DNA of 64,000 nt from Ochromonas danica (GCA_015146655.1 VKHL01000012.1:124001-188000); one strand, 5' to 3'. Shown: positions 9,503 through 19,833, numbered from the stretch's first letter. Notes: generated by a model from the sequence alone, not told the origin. Made by a program: numbers and translations.

Positions 9503-12436
9503 ATGGGGTTTATCAACTTTGCTCACTTTGTTGATCTTTGTGGTCAGGAGGCCAACTCTATTGATCAAAAGATTGTCTTCCGCTGGGATGCACTCACTAA
9601 CCCAGCTCTTCCGCCATGGATTATTGTGGATTGGAATAATGTGGTCATGAAGCTCTGCATTGAAGCAGGGGGTGACATGGTGGCACTTTCCATTCGCGCT
9701 CAAGCTGTGCTCCGTGCCTTGTTCACTTCCGGAGGGAGGCTGTGTATTTACAAAGACGGGGCGCATGACCTCAATCGACTCATCCTCAAGTTCGATCGTG
9801 CCCTGCGGGTACTTGACGATGACTTAGAACGCGATCCTCAGCAAAGTCAGAGCGTCCACCCTGCCAAACCACTTCCTTCTGCACGATTAGCCATGCAATT
9901 GGTCAATCAGATCGCTCTGCGAGTGCTGCATGAAGTCTTTGGATCGGACCTGCCCACTGACCTCTCCTCTTCCCCAGATGCACCATGCATCTTCCAAGAG
10001 GTACAAGGAGAAGCTGATGGAGCGATTCGAAGCTTTGCTAGAGATCGATTGAGAGAGGGACAGCGAGATGTTATCATTCTGTCTGATGACCACTCCTTGT
10101 TGCTCGATCTTCCTGCTGAACGACTTTTCTTCCTTCGACCTGGTACCTTGTGTCTTCAACTTGTTGAATCCAAGGAAGAATGCAGTGCTGCTGTGCCTGT
10201 GCCTGTGTCTGTGGAGGAGGCTAACGAAGTCAATGTTGAGAGTAGGGAAGAGGAAGGAGAAGGAGTCCCCGTGGCTATTGCTAGTGGCGATGGTGAAGAC
10301 GCTGATATCGCACCAAACGATGTTACGTTAGAAGAACCAGCGGCTGAATCCACTGTGTCGATATCTGATGAAAAGAACCAAATGGAGTGTGAGAGGGTAT
10401 TGGTTGGGATAGCTGTGTCAATCACAGACTTCTTGAGAGCCTTAACTCAAGCTGCTAATAGAGTATGCAAGGCAGATATCAACAAACGACACTATAACCA
10501 TATCCCCATTTCATATGAAATGATGGTTTGGATCAGTGCTCTTTTCACAGGAGATCTTCGGGGTTTTCGCTCGAGATCGTTTGAAGATCCCAGCCATTTG
10601 GTGAGCTTTTTGGAGAAGTATTTTGATATCAATAGGGTTTCCTATCACAAAGGCAGAGCTGTGGTAGCCGCTGCAATTCTTGTGAGGTCATGGTGGGTTA
10701 AAGGACACAAGGGTGATGATATTACTAATCGCACGTTCTCCACTGCAATCAGTGAAGTTGTTAAGGCAGCGGGGAAGATCAACAGAGGACAAGTTGCTTC
10801 TATCTTTGATATACACTCCTGCAACATGGACGACAAGTTCCTACGAGATGCTGCATCCAAGCTGCTCTATGCCTTTGAGAGCAGTGTACCCAAAGAACGT
10901 ATTCAGGGCAAGTTTGTCAAGGATAGTTTAGTCTGGGTGAATTACCCAAGAAGGCTAGGTGATCGCTTTAAAGCAAAGATAATCTTTGTCAATACAAAGG
11001 ACAACACTGCAGGGGTTGTGTATGATGATCCCGGTCGTGCAGGGGATGAGATACCGTGTGCATTGAGCAACTTGGAGGTGCAAAATGCCATGAGTTGGCA
11101 GATAGAGAAGGCAATGCGAGAAATAACAGATGAGGTCAACTCAGAGTCCAGTGAATACAAAATGTTCTGGGGGCTTTGGTGTAAGTATGAGCCCATCTAT
11201 GGAAGCACGGAGCTGCAAATATCTCCTTTATACTCGCTTGCATATCAGTACAGATACTTGTCATTACTTGATGAAGAAGCCAAAGCTAGACTGACTGGGA
11301 ATGCTTTATTGAATTCCACTCAAGCCAGCAATGAAGAGTCAGGATCCAGCAAAGAAGATTCCGTAAACTTATTCTTTAGATCCCTCCATGGCTTCTTTTT
11401 GGATGGTAAATATAATGCGATCAAGTCTGTTAAGCTTCTTCACGGCAAACAGCGACAACCATTATCTCTCTCAATCGATGATCTTTACCAACGTTATGTC
11501 AAAGACAACGCTTCTCTTCCTCAACGCGGTTCGTTTGAAATTCAGCATACAGCTTCTTCAGCATATCTAGAATGGGAAGTACTTCATCCAGGTGATGATT
11601 GGGCTCTCGATCATGGTCTCTGTCTTCCACATGCTCTTTACAGTAAACCAACGCGTGGCGCTCTGTTCAATCTGGAAGATAGATTGGCCTTCTTCAAACA
11701 ACTTCTTCGTCAAGATGGGCTATCTCTACAAATGGACTGTATTGCATTGGCTGATAGTGCGTCTATATCGCGAGTGAGAAGGACGGATGTCTTGTTTGAC
11801 TTGTTGCAACTCAAGGAACATGCTGCTCTTCGGAATGTTCGGTCTCGTATTGCAGCTCTTCTGTCAAAATTACCTGGCAGTGAGAATGCGAAATCGTTCA
11901 TCTACAGTCTAGTTAGCTGTGATGAGGTGGCAGATTTGATCTTCGCAACTTTGCTCTATGCATTCAAGTTACAGCTTTGTTCACCCAGAGAAGCCATTCC
12001 TATTATTTGCAGTCTCTTGTTCTCTCCAGTGTTTGCTGCTTTGTCCTTCGACGCCATTGTTAAAGGAAAGGTAACTGCGTTTGCGAATCAATACCAGTTT
12101 GAGAAGAGCTTAAGAGATTTCCACAGAAGTTTGTTTGGCAAGAACTATATCAGCATGAACAATAGTGACCGCCATGCCAGCTTGCTTGAGTTGACCCTCT
12201 CTCCTCTTTTGAGAATCTCTTTTCCCAAGTATGAAGTGGAAAGAGCGGCATTCTTCCATTTGGGTGGAGTGCAGGGTGTCTTGGGCAGGTTGGAAAGTGT
12301 CCCGAGTGATCAGCTGCAATCTCAAGCGCGAGCGTTGATGGTAGATCTCAAGTTCTCAGAGGAAATAGAGCGTGAATTCAATGAAGTGGTTGGAGTCACT
12401 TTCTCCACGTTAAAAAGCATATTGCTATCTGCCTGA
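9503..12436 (+). CDS. Asteroid-like XPG/PIN nuclease-fold protein
   Basis: Seen: an intronless frame of 977 codons. The ATG at 9503 (MGFINFAHFVDL) is chosen because XPG/Asteroid proteins begin with an MG-hydrophobic motif and the frame upstream has no ATG. Acidic PIN-fold residues are placed as in the family: VDWNNVVMKL (about residue 35), EADGAIRSFA (about 175) and ILSDDHSLLLDLP (about 195). A Glu-rich linker follows (about 225-290), then a long mostly helical region of about 680 residues with no recognised domain. Family knowledge: Asteroid/ASTE1 and constitutive-coactivator-of-PPAR-gamma proteins share this fold, and human ASTE1 is a structure-specific endonuclease. Whether this copy is catalytic is unclear because several family carboxylates are not obvious between the recognised motifs. 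Confidence 0.75.
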   Translation: MGFINFAHFVDLCGQEANSIDQKIVFRWDALTNPALPPWIIVDWNNVVMKLCIEAGGDMVALSIRAQAVLRALFTSGGRLCIYKDGAHDLNRLILKFDRALRVLDDDLERDPQQSQSVHPAKPLPSARLAMQLVNQIALRVLHEVFGSDLPTDLSSSPDAPCIFQEVQGEADGAIRSFARDRLREGQRDVIILSDDHSLLLDLPAERLFFLRPGTLCLQLVESKEECSAAVPVPVSVEEANEVNVESREEEGEGVPVAIASGDGEDADIAPNDVTLEEPAAESTVSISDEKNQMECERVLVGIAVSITDFLRALTQAANRVCKADINKRHYNHIPISYEMMVWISALFTGDLRGFRSRSFEDPSHLVSFLEKYFDINRVSYHKGRAVVAAAILVRSWWVKGHKGDDITNRTFSTAISEVVKAAGKINRGQVASIFDIHSCNMDDKFLRDAASKLLYAFESSVPKERIQGKFVKDSLVWVNYPRRLGDRFKAKIIFVNTKDNTAGVVYDDPGRAGDEIPCALSNLEVQNAMSWQIEKAMREITDEVNSESSEYKMFWGLWCKYEPIYGSTELQISPLYSLAYQYRYLSLLDEEAKARLTGNALLNSTQASNEESGSSKEDSVNLFFRSLHGFFLDGKYNAIKSVKLLHGKQRQPLSLSIDDLYQRYVKDNASLPQRGSFEIQHTASSAYLEWEVLHPGDDWALDHGLCLPHALYSKPTRGALFNLEDRLAFFKQLLRQDGLSLQMDCIALADSASISRVRRTDVLFDLLQLKEHAALRNVRSRIAALLSKLPGSENAKSFIYSLVSCDEVADLIFATLLYAFKLQLCSPREAIPIICSLLFSPVFAALSFDAIVKGKVTAFANQYQFEKSLRDFHRSLFGKNYISMNNSDRHASLLELTLSPLLRISFPKYEVERAAFFHLGGVQGVLGRLESVPSDQLQSQARALMVDLKFSEEIEREFNEVVGVTFSTLKSILLSA

Positions 12437-12595
12437 TTGGTCAGGGAAACTAACTAGATTGAATCACACCAAACTAAAAGACTGATTCTTGATCAGAGTT
12501 TTAAGATTACAACCGCACCATGAAATAACACAACAACAAAAAAGAACTTCTCGGGAGAGCCTCAAATATGGTCTTCGGCAGTAGTTCTCAAACAT

Positions 12596-13739
12596 TTACT
12601 CCCAGGTGGCAAGAGCAGCCATACTACCAAATCCCAGTGAAAAGCCAATAATCATGTAAATCTTGGTGAAAACTTGATCGTGCAGGTCTTCTCGGTTGAA
12701 ATAGATGTTAATTTGCTCACAAAGAGCAACATACAATAAGGTACCAGACGCCAAGGAACTGAAGACACCTTGAGTTGTTTCGCCTGCATCAGACTGGCCC
12801 TGGAAGGAAACACCAATACCAATGATAACTCCGATGGAGACAGTAAATGCGAAGATAAGCATGAACACGACCATCTTCCATTTCTCCAGCACTTTCTTGA
12901 AAGTGGCCACCGAGGCACCCACAGCAATACCTTCTAAAGTCTGATGAAAGGTCATGGCAATACACAAAGCAAACAGTGTGTTCTTGCTAGTCGTCAAGCC
13001 AAATTCCACTCCCAAGATAACCGAATGGACGGAGACGGAGATTTCAAGGGCATAAAGAAAGACCAGATCGCGCAAGGATTTGACTTCTTGTAAATCTCCC
13101 AGCACCTCCACGCCATGGTTATGTCCAACTTCCTCGACACAAGCACATTCTTCATGAGCACAGCAATCAGTGGAGCACTCAGGAGCAGTGGCGAGAAGGT
13201 CAGCATCTGAATTGGTCTTCTTAGAGAGGTCACCAGCTTCACCAAGTTCAACAGCCTTGGCACTTGAGCCTTGCTCGGTCTTCGTGGGATCAGATGATTG
13301 GGATAGCTTCTCTCGTCTGCGAGCTTCTCTCCAAGAGAGAATGCAGGCAATTGTCAGCTGCTCCAGAGTGAGCACCAAAACAAAGCCTGCGCCAGAAAGA
13401 GCAAACGCTAAACCGTAGCTTGTTGCTGTTGCGAGATCGTCATTGGCTTCGGCGAGAAGATGGCACTAGAAGAAGAACACAATACAACACACCATGACAA
13501 AGTGAACAGAGCGTAAGTTAGTTAGTTGATATTGTCACAGCAAGTGATGTGGTACAAGCAGTCAAACATACCAAAGCAACTCCAAACATCACACCAGCGG
13601 ATGTGGCACAGAGGATAGGCATGATGATACCCTTGAGAAGCTCAGGTGGGGCAAACACAGGGAGAAGCGATCCTCCCAACGACACCGCAAAGAACAGGAA
13701 GATGAATCCAATCTTCAATGATAAGGTATAGTCCGACAT
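12596..13739 (-). CDS. ZIP-family metal transporter (copy 1)
   Basis: Seen: two exons, 13739-13572 and 13465-12596, split in phase 0 by a 106-nt intron, giving 345 aa. The splice rebuilds the TM2 motif GVALCHLLAEANDDL. About eight hydrophobic segments are present. TM4 carries SVSVHSVILGVEFG and TM5 carries FHQTLEGIAVGASV, the paired His/Glu metal-site helices of ZIP carriers. The TM3-TM4 cytosolic loop contains a Cys/His cluster (ECSTDCCAHEECACVEEVGH) that probably senses or binds metal. Family knowledge: ZIPs bring Zn2+, Fe2+ or Mn2+ into the cytosol. The intronless paralogue at 25292-26368 shares the N-terminus and the TM4-TM8 core. The metal cannot be told from sequence. Confidence 0.92.
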
Positions 13740-14427
13740 GTTCGTATCGAAGTGTCTGTGATGAGAGGATGTGGTTGTTCTAGGCAGTTAAACGATTGTG
13801 AACTCGCATGCGTTGGCCTCACTTCTCTCGTGCCTTGGCCATTCCATTCATTTCCCTGTCTGCCCTTGTCTCTCTCCAAGCAAACAGTTGAAGTCTGGAA
13901 TCACAACTTCCACTCTTCTTCCCCCGCAATAACAATTCTGGAATCAAACCGCTGAGCATTCCCTGGAAAGACACTGCACACAGCGACATATTCCATGGAA
14001 TAAGGCCTTCATTGTCAGCACCTGTCCCTCCACACAGAGCTCCAGTAACCCAATCAATTAATAGAACTGAGAAGAACAATGTACAATGTCTCGGTGATGG
14101 TCATCTCTGTTCCACAGCAGGATACTAAATACAGAATCTGATGCTTTCCTAGACAGTCCCTGCGCATCTACGCTTCTCAAATTCTTCCTGCTCGCAGGTC
14201 GAGATATCTTACAACGTGGGGACACCTTATTTAATAAGTTACCACAAAATACAGCAAGCTTCAACTTATACATGCTCAGAACAGGAAAAGAGAGCAGGAA
14301 TAAATACTGTTAACTCTATGTGAAGAAAGTCTAATGTGTTGTTTCAAAATATTTCATTCTTTCAGACACTCGTGGAAGTCAAAAATACAGAGATAAGAAT
14401 TAGCTAAGGATGGAGGGGATGCCAGAG
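13740..14427. other. intergenic region
   Basis: This gap of 688 bp lies between the ZIP gene and the carrier downstream of it, both on the minus strand. It would hold the ZIP promoter and the 3' UTR or promoter-distal part of neighbouring transcripts. Only short chance frames are seen. Confidence 0.4.
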
Positions 14428-16868
14428 CTAAAAGGGATATATGGCTGGAATAAGAGCGCATCCAATGAACCAGTACATGAGGTCGGGAACAATGCCCCAG
14501 ATGACGAAATCTCTAAAGCGGTATCCTCCCGGACCCCAAACCATGACATGCGTCTGATAGCCGATTGGAGACATGAAGCCAGCCGTTGAACTGATGAGAA
14601 CAGCCATCGCAAAGGGCTTGAATGACACCCCAAGTTCGTCTGCTAGAGCGACAGCAATGGGATACATCAAAGCCGCAGCAGCGTTGTTGCTGATTAGCTC
14701 CGTGATAACCAAAGTGATTGCATAGACCAATAACAGTGCGCCAAAATTGCTTGGATCGGCATTGTTAATACCGCTGGCGACTCTTACAGCCAAGCCAGAT
14801 TTCGTCATTGCCTTGGCGAAGGAAAGGGAGCAGCCCATCAGCATGAGCAACCGGATGTCAACCATCTTTGGGATATCGTCGGGTGTGATCCATCCACCCA
14901 TAAAGTACACAGCAGTGACTGTCAAGGCTGCAGGACACATATCGATATACTCTGCAGCAACCAAGCAGAGCATGACAATAAAGATATACAGAGGGATGAG
15001 ACGATAGAAAGTGAGGGGTTGAGGCAGATCTCCCACGGTGGAGACAACAAAGAAGTCGCGGTTATGCGCCAGCTTGTGTACTTCAGACTTGCTGGTCACG
15101 ACAAGCACCACATCGCCGTAGCTCAAAATATGGTCCGAGATGGATACGTGAGCAGGAACACCGGCAACTAAAGGACGGGAAGACGAGGATTCATCTTGGC
15201 CAGTTGTATTGTTTGAAGAGTTTGCTGAGGCAGATTGTGTCAACTCCAATTCGAGAGGCTCCTCACTAGGTACCAACGTCAAGGACTTGGAAGGGACCTG
15301 CTCGTCGCTGTCGCTATTTTTGTCGTCGTCGTCGCGAGCATTCATATTCCAATCTTTAGCACGGACAGTAATTATCCCAGCGCGATACTTCTCAGCGAAC
15401 TCTCCAGCTAAGTCTTCCAGTTTGCGGCCAACGAAAGGATTTGTATCGGAGATGACCAATTCGACCACTTCAGAACCGAAGCCAGGAAGCGCCATCACAT
15501 TCGATCTGAGGATATAAAGGCCGCGGGATTCGCCAAGAATGGACTTCATCATCTTCTCGATAGCATCTTGTGCAGATGAAATGAACACGATATCGCCAGC
15601 ACAGATAGGCTCCAGGTGAGAAGGAACAATAATGTCATGGTATGAATCAGGAGCAGCCTCGACGTCAGCTTGTGTTTCTCTCGGCTTATCCTCGTTATGG
15701 ACTACCTCGCTCGAAAACGAAGAGTTACGAGCTTGGCTATTATCGAGACGTTCAGGAACTGCAGGCTTGACCAACCAAAACTCCGCCTGCTTTTTCAAGT
15801 AGGAGGTGTCAAGAATAAGAGAAGATCGGCTCTTGCGAAGGCCATCCTTGCGAGGATCCTTCTCGTTCTCAGCATCCTCTTCATTGCTCTGTTCCGCGTT
15901 GCCTACCACGGGGCGCTGAACCTTGCGACGAATTTTGATGGCATTGCTAGGTGCCACTCCAAGAGAGTTCATCATGTCTCCGAGAGACCTGCCCACAGCA
16001 AAGGAGTGTTCGCTCACGTAGACCTCGGCAATGAGACTTGCTGCCTTGTCACGCGCCTCGCGAAGCAAGCCCGACTTGTTGTTCGGTAACAAGATTGGGC
16101 CAGTAAGGAGCATATAAGTCAAGAGAGCAGCAAAGCAAGTTATTCCAAATGGAGCAGGCGCAAAGAAAGGAAAGGAGTAGTCTCGATCATCTTCCATCAG
16201 TCCTTGCACTGTGAGGTTAGTCGAGGTGCCAATCATCGAGATAAATGATCCAGCCAAAACGGAATAACTTAAGGGCATAAGCAATTGACTCGCAGCAATT
16301 CCACGCATTCTCGCCCAGTCCTTCACCACGGGCATAAGAATGGCCACCAGAGGAGTGTTGTTGAAGAAGATGGACAGCGCAAAGCAGGTGATGTACATGC
16401 GCAACTTGCCAACGGTAACAGATCCATCACTTCCGAAAGTCTTTCGAGCGAGCCAGTCAACGACATGGGATCGCTCGACCGCCCCCACGACCAGAAAGAG
16501 TGTGCCGATAGTAATCATGGACTCGTTCGCAAACCCTGAAGAGAACGACAAGGAATTAGTGGGGGAGGGGGGAGAGAGCAAGAGAGAGAGGGATGCTTAC
16601 CTGACAAACAATCGCTCAAAGTGATAATCTCACAGAGTGTGACGATCATCAAGGCGATGAGGAAGAGTACCTCTGGCCCCGTGATTTCCGTGGCCATGAG
16701 TAAAAAGAGCATAACAGTCAGAGTGCCCACAATGCCCTGTTGTTCGTCAGTTGAGAGCTTTACAGGCTCGTTATCCCCATAGATTGAAGCAGCCTTCACC
16801 ACAGGCGCACAGAAGCAAAGGTAGCTGCCCAGGAGGACAGTCAGGAAGGGCAAGCTGGAAGAAGTCAT
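14428..16868 (-). CDS. SLC13/SAC1-type anion (sulfate) transporter with TrkA-C domains
   Basis: Seen: exons 16868-16601 and 16535-14428, joined in phase 1 across a 65-nt intron, giving 791 aa. Splicing rebuilds LSGFANESMITIGTLF, a standard ArsB/NhaD/SLC13 motif. A signal-like segment (residues about 5-25, ending APVVKA) precedes TM1. The first membrane half contains FFNNTPLVAILMPV and MIGTSTNLTVQG, the substrate/cation loop signature. A long cytosolic insert (about residues 280-540) carries two TrkA-C/RCK-C-like segments, one including ALPGFGSEVVELVIS. The second half mirrors the first (ELISNNAAAALMYPIA, SSTAGFMSPIGYQTH). Family knowledge: algal SAC1/SLT proteins of this layout transport or sense sulfate, while relatives move silicate or carboxylates, so substrate is inferred. 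The upstream frame contains other ATGs; 16868 is chosen because a signal segment follows. Confidence 0.85.
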
Positions 16869-17080
16869 CCGCCTCGTCACAGAAGAATGAATAAATATGA
16901 CAGATCTGATGGCGGAAAGAAAAGATTGTGTCAGCGGAATATTTGCATGGGGTCCAAGGGTTGGCCGTAAGAGGACATGAACAGCTGCCAGCGCGATTCT
17001 CCTCATAAGAAACTTCTCAGAAGATGCAACAGAAGGGGAAAGGGGGGAAGTCTGGCTGGCTGGCTGTCTGGATCTTATGA

Positions 17081-17104
17081 AGGAATTACCTAATTTTAGT
17101 GGTG
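17081..17104 (+). repeat. 24-bp direct repeat, left copy
   Basis: AGGAATTACCTAATTTTAGT followed by GGTG. It recurs with one mismatch at 18632-18655. The two copies bound the block that holds the inverted gene copy and both foldbacks. Confidence 0.7.
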
Positions 17105-17519
17105 ACTTTGTTCTCATAATATATTATACAAACATCGACCAATCGACACGATAGTATCTGTTAGCAAACACAGCTCTCACTTCTACTTATCCACGCTAGT
17201 AGGGGATGCTTTGCGATCAAACATTTTGAAGTATCTCGCCAAAAAATATTCAATGAATTCGTCTTGCATCGTAACCGTGAACCATTTTATGCCGTGACCA
17301 TTTCTAATCATTGCCCTGCGACACATTCTTTGGGCAAACTTATAAAACTAAGTCGCAAGCAATGCTTCGACGATTTTCTCATGGTGCTCCTTAAACTTGG
17401 GGTTAAGTTGAAATTCCTTTTTTCTTCAATGCGCGCTCGTAGAGAAAGTGCAACTAATCGCATTTCACTCTATTCACTCTGATACTGTCAACAAAACATC
17501 AGAAGAGAGAGAGAGAGAG

Positions 17520-17779
17520 GTCTCCAACATTCATGGCCAAGGCATCTTCAGAGGGAGTGACATCGTTCCATGACCCGTTATAGAAGAACTGCAAGCCAGT
17601 GGTAGTAGAAGGCAAAATAAGAGTCAGCAGACCCCAATCAGTATGAGGCGAGCTTCCAATGCACTTCTCAGGGTGATCACGACATCTCTGCTTGAGCAAA
17701 GTCGAGGACTGTGAGAAGTAATGGAAGAGTCGTAACAGAGAGATCTCTGCACCTCCCTCTGCTACCAGATTGGTCAGCC
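17520..17779 (-). pseudogene. inverted 260-bp copy of the 2OG oxygenase gene
   Basis: Seen: the reverse complement of this segment matches 19259-19518, the middle of the neighbouring oxygenase gene, base for base as far as I can read. Breakpoints are sharp on both sides (GGCTGACC at one end, TTGGAGAC at the other). The copied part encodes residues about 193-279, including the HxD iron-binding motif. It lacks the start, the N-terminal half, the second metal His and the end, so it cannot be an enzyme alone. An open frame reads through it on the minus strand from 17960 to 17499 with unrelated flanking codons, probably by chance. Zero divergence implies a very recent event, ongoing gene conversion, or an assembly error. 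Confidence 0.9.
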
Positions 17780-17814
17780 ACCAGACCAAATAATATTGGC
17801 CCCTCTTCAAATAA

Positions 17815-18069
17815 CTTTCACTTCTTGCAAACATTATGTCACAGGTAATGAGAAAGATGGCGACTCGGGACTCATCTGGTTGGGGTGAATGTTGATGGAT
17901 TTGGAGCGCTTCTGATGACGTTTGCGATCTCAACTTCCCTATTGAAGTCAACCATCGCAAACGTCATCAGAAGCGCTCCAAATCCCCCAAGACTCACCAA
18001 AAGAAGGATGAGTCGCCATCTTTCTCATTACCTGTGACAAAACGACATAACGCTTGCAACAAGTGAAAG
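17815..18069. repeat. foldback (imperfect palindrome) 1
   Basis: Seen: the left arm (about 17815-17928) and right arm (about 17954-18069) are inverted complements with a few indels. Long exact stretches include CACAGGTAATGAGAAAGATG and GGAGCGCTTCTGATGACGTT. The loop is about 25 nt and holds a small ACTTC/GAAGT stem. No coding capacity is seen. It could be a MITE-like element, a foldback made by replication, or a hairpin RNA locus. Confidence 0.8.
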
Positions 18070-18348
18070 CACGCGAGGAAAGCGAAATTGAGACAAAACG
18101 TTGATTGTCGATAGCTTTTGATGTAATTAATAATATTATGCAATAATTTCAGTTGAGTTTGATTCAGTATCTAAGTAAGAACACAGATTTCAATTTTGAG
18201 GCCTCAATTGCATATATTGCACAGCAAACGCCGTTTCTCTGTTTTCTATATCTATTCAAATATATGATCAAACTTTCAGCGATTTTAATGAAGTCATTGA
18301 GAATTCTTCGAAAATGGTGAAAATGAAAAACGTCTCAATTTCTAGTGG

Positions 18349-18578
18349 TGGAAAAATTGATTTGGTTGGAAGTATTGATTTTGTTTTCGTTTTCTCGGAG
18401 TTTCGGAGTCCGTACGACAGGTTGAAACTCCTGTTTTTCGACTTTCCCCTCACCTCGTCAACCGGAATAGAAAATCCAAATGGGGAAAGTCAACAAACAG
18501 GAGTTTCAACCGTCGTAAAGCCTCCGAAACTCCGAGAAAACGAAAAAGATCAATACTTCCATCCATCCAATTTTTCCA
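18349..18578. repeat. foldback (imperfect palindrome) 2
   Basis: Seen: arms at about 18349-18449 and 18482-18578 with a 32-nt loop. Shared inverted words include TTTTCGTTTTCTCGGAGTTT and GGTTGAAACTCCTGTTT. Weak similarity continues outward beyond both arms. The sequence is unrelated to foldback 1. An open frame crosses it (18314-18664), but codons mirrored by a palindrome are not evidence of a gene. Confidence 0.8.
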
Positions 18579-18631
18579 TGACCAGATTTCGTTTCCCTGG
18601 ATATTATGAAATACCACAAAACATAGAAGAG

Positions 18632-18655
18632 AGGAATTACCTAATTGTAGTGGTG
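18632..18655 (+). repeat. 24-bp direct repeat, right copy
   Basis: It differs at a single base from 17081-17104 (G for T after CCTAATT). It lies 27 bp upstream of the oxygenase ATG and in the same orientation as the left copy. Confidence 0.7.
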
Positions 18656-18681
18656 GTTGGTTGAATATTGTTTAGTTGAGG

Positions 18682-19833
18682 ATGAGAGAATACCTTGTGG
18701 TGGTTGTAGTCTTGACATGCTTAATCATCCTCGCTTGTCAAGCATTGGATGAGATTGGTGAGACATCACCTGCTCCCCCTTCCATGGAAGTCAATATCTC
18801 ACCTCTTCTACAAGGCAGCACTTCCTCCACTACCCAAGAAGAGGTCGACACGGTCATCCGACAACTAGAGGCTGCCTTTCGCTCCTACGGTACTGTTCTA
18901 CTGACTGGTCATGGCATCTCGCAGGAAGACCGCGAAGCCTACCTCAGCACAGCCGAAGAGTTGCTGGCCTTGCCTCTGGAGACCAAGCTGGCCGTACAGG
19001 TTGACCCTTCCGTCGCTATTGGCCGCGGCTATCTCCCCTTTGCTGCAGAGTCTGGCTTGTCTGACTTTGTGGAGCCTAAGGAAGGGTACAGCTTGGGTCA
19101 CCCAGGCAACAAGGAGGTGCCCCCTCTCAATCGCATGGCCTCGCCTAATCGATGGCCTGAAGACTTTCCCGCGACATCCATCAGCACCTTATCCAAGCTC
19201 TTTCTTCAGCTTACTAGTATTGCAGGCACTATTACAGACCACATCATTCGCTATCGAGGGCTGACCAATCTGGTAGCAGAGGGAGGTGCAGAGATCTCTC
19301 TGTTACGACTCTTCCATTACTTCTCACAGTCCTCGACTTTGCTCAAGCAGAGATGTCGTGATCACCCTGAGAAGTGCATTGGAAGCTCGCCTCATACTGA
19401 TTGGGGTCTGCTGACTCTTATTTTGCCTTCTACTACCACTGGCTTGCAGTTCTTCTATAACGGGTCATGGAACGATGTCACTCCCTCTGAAGATGCCTTG
19501 GCCATGAATGTTGGAGACTTCTTCTCCCTTGCTACACAAGGTGACTATCACAGCCCCATTCATCGGGTGCTGGTTCCTGAGGAGCATGATCGCCTCTCGC
19601 TCGTACTCTTCTACTATCCCAACTACAACTCTCGCCTTCAGCTGTTGAATCCTCAGCTGTCCTGCAGCGATGAATCTGCAGCCGAAGGTCAGAATCAATG
19701 TGCTTCTTCTGAGGAGGCTACTGAGTTGAACTACAACACCTTACTAGCAAAGCATCGACTGGAGGGAGAAGAAGTAGTCTTTGGGGATTACATCATAGAC
19801 AAGTGGGACGGAGTGAGTCGCACTTCCTACTAA
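18682..19833 (+). CDS. secreted 2OG-Fe(II) oxygenase (isopenicillin N synthase-like)
   Basis: Seen: an intronless frame of 383 codons from ATG 18682 (MREYLVVVVVLTCLIILA), a clear signal peptide. The N-terminal DIOX_N-like region contains a YGTVLLTGHGI segment. In the C-terminal jelly roll the metal triad is H238, D240 (SSPHTDWGLLTLI) and H294 (IHRVLV). R304 (DRLSLVLFYYP) fits the 2-oxoglutarate-binding RxS motif. Family knowledge: such enzymes hydroxylate or desaturate small molecules, and the substrate is not predictable. A secreted or plastid-routed member is unusual, since most of this family are cytosolic. Residues about 193-279 are duplicated in inverted orientation 1.5 kb upstream. Confidence 0.9.
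   Translation: MREYLVVVVVLTCLIILACQALDEIGETSPAPPSMEVNISPLLQGSTSSTTQEEVDTVIRQLEAAFRSYGTVLLTGHGISQEDREAYLSTAEELLALPLETKLAVQVDPSVAIGRGYLPFAAESGLSDFVEPKEGYSLGHPGNKEVPPLNRMASPNRWPEDFPATSISTLSKLFLQLTSIAGTITDHIIRYRGLTNLVAEGGAEISLLRLFHYFSQSSTLLKQRCRDHPEKCIGSSPHTDWGLLTLILPSTTTGLQFFYNGSWNDVTPSEDALAMNVGDFFSLATQGDYHSPIHRVLVPEEHDRLSLVLFYYPNYNSRLQLLNPQLSCSDESAAEGQNQCASSEEATELNYNTLLAKHRLEGEEVVFGDYIIDKWDGVSRTSY

Noticed and set aside
17499-17960. Open frame of 153 codons on the minus strand across the inverted oxygenase fragment
   Set aside because: Its conserved part is only the copied 260 bp. The flanking codons match nothing and it lacks the N-terminal half and the second metal ligand, so it is treated as a gene fragment.
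18314-18664. 116-codon plus-strand frame over foldback 2
   Set aside because: Most of it lies on the two palindrome arms, where open frames arise by mirroring. No domain is visible and the ATG context is weak.
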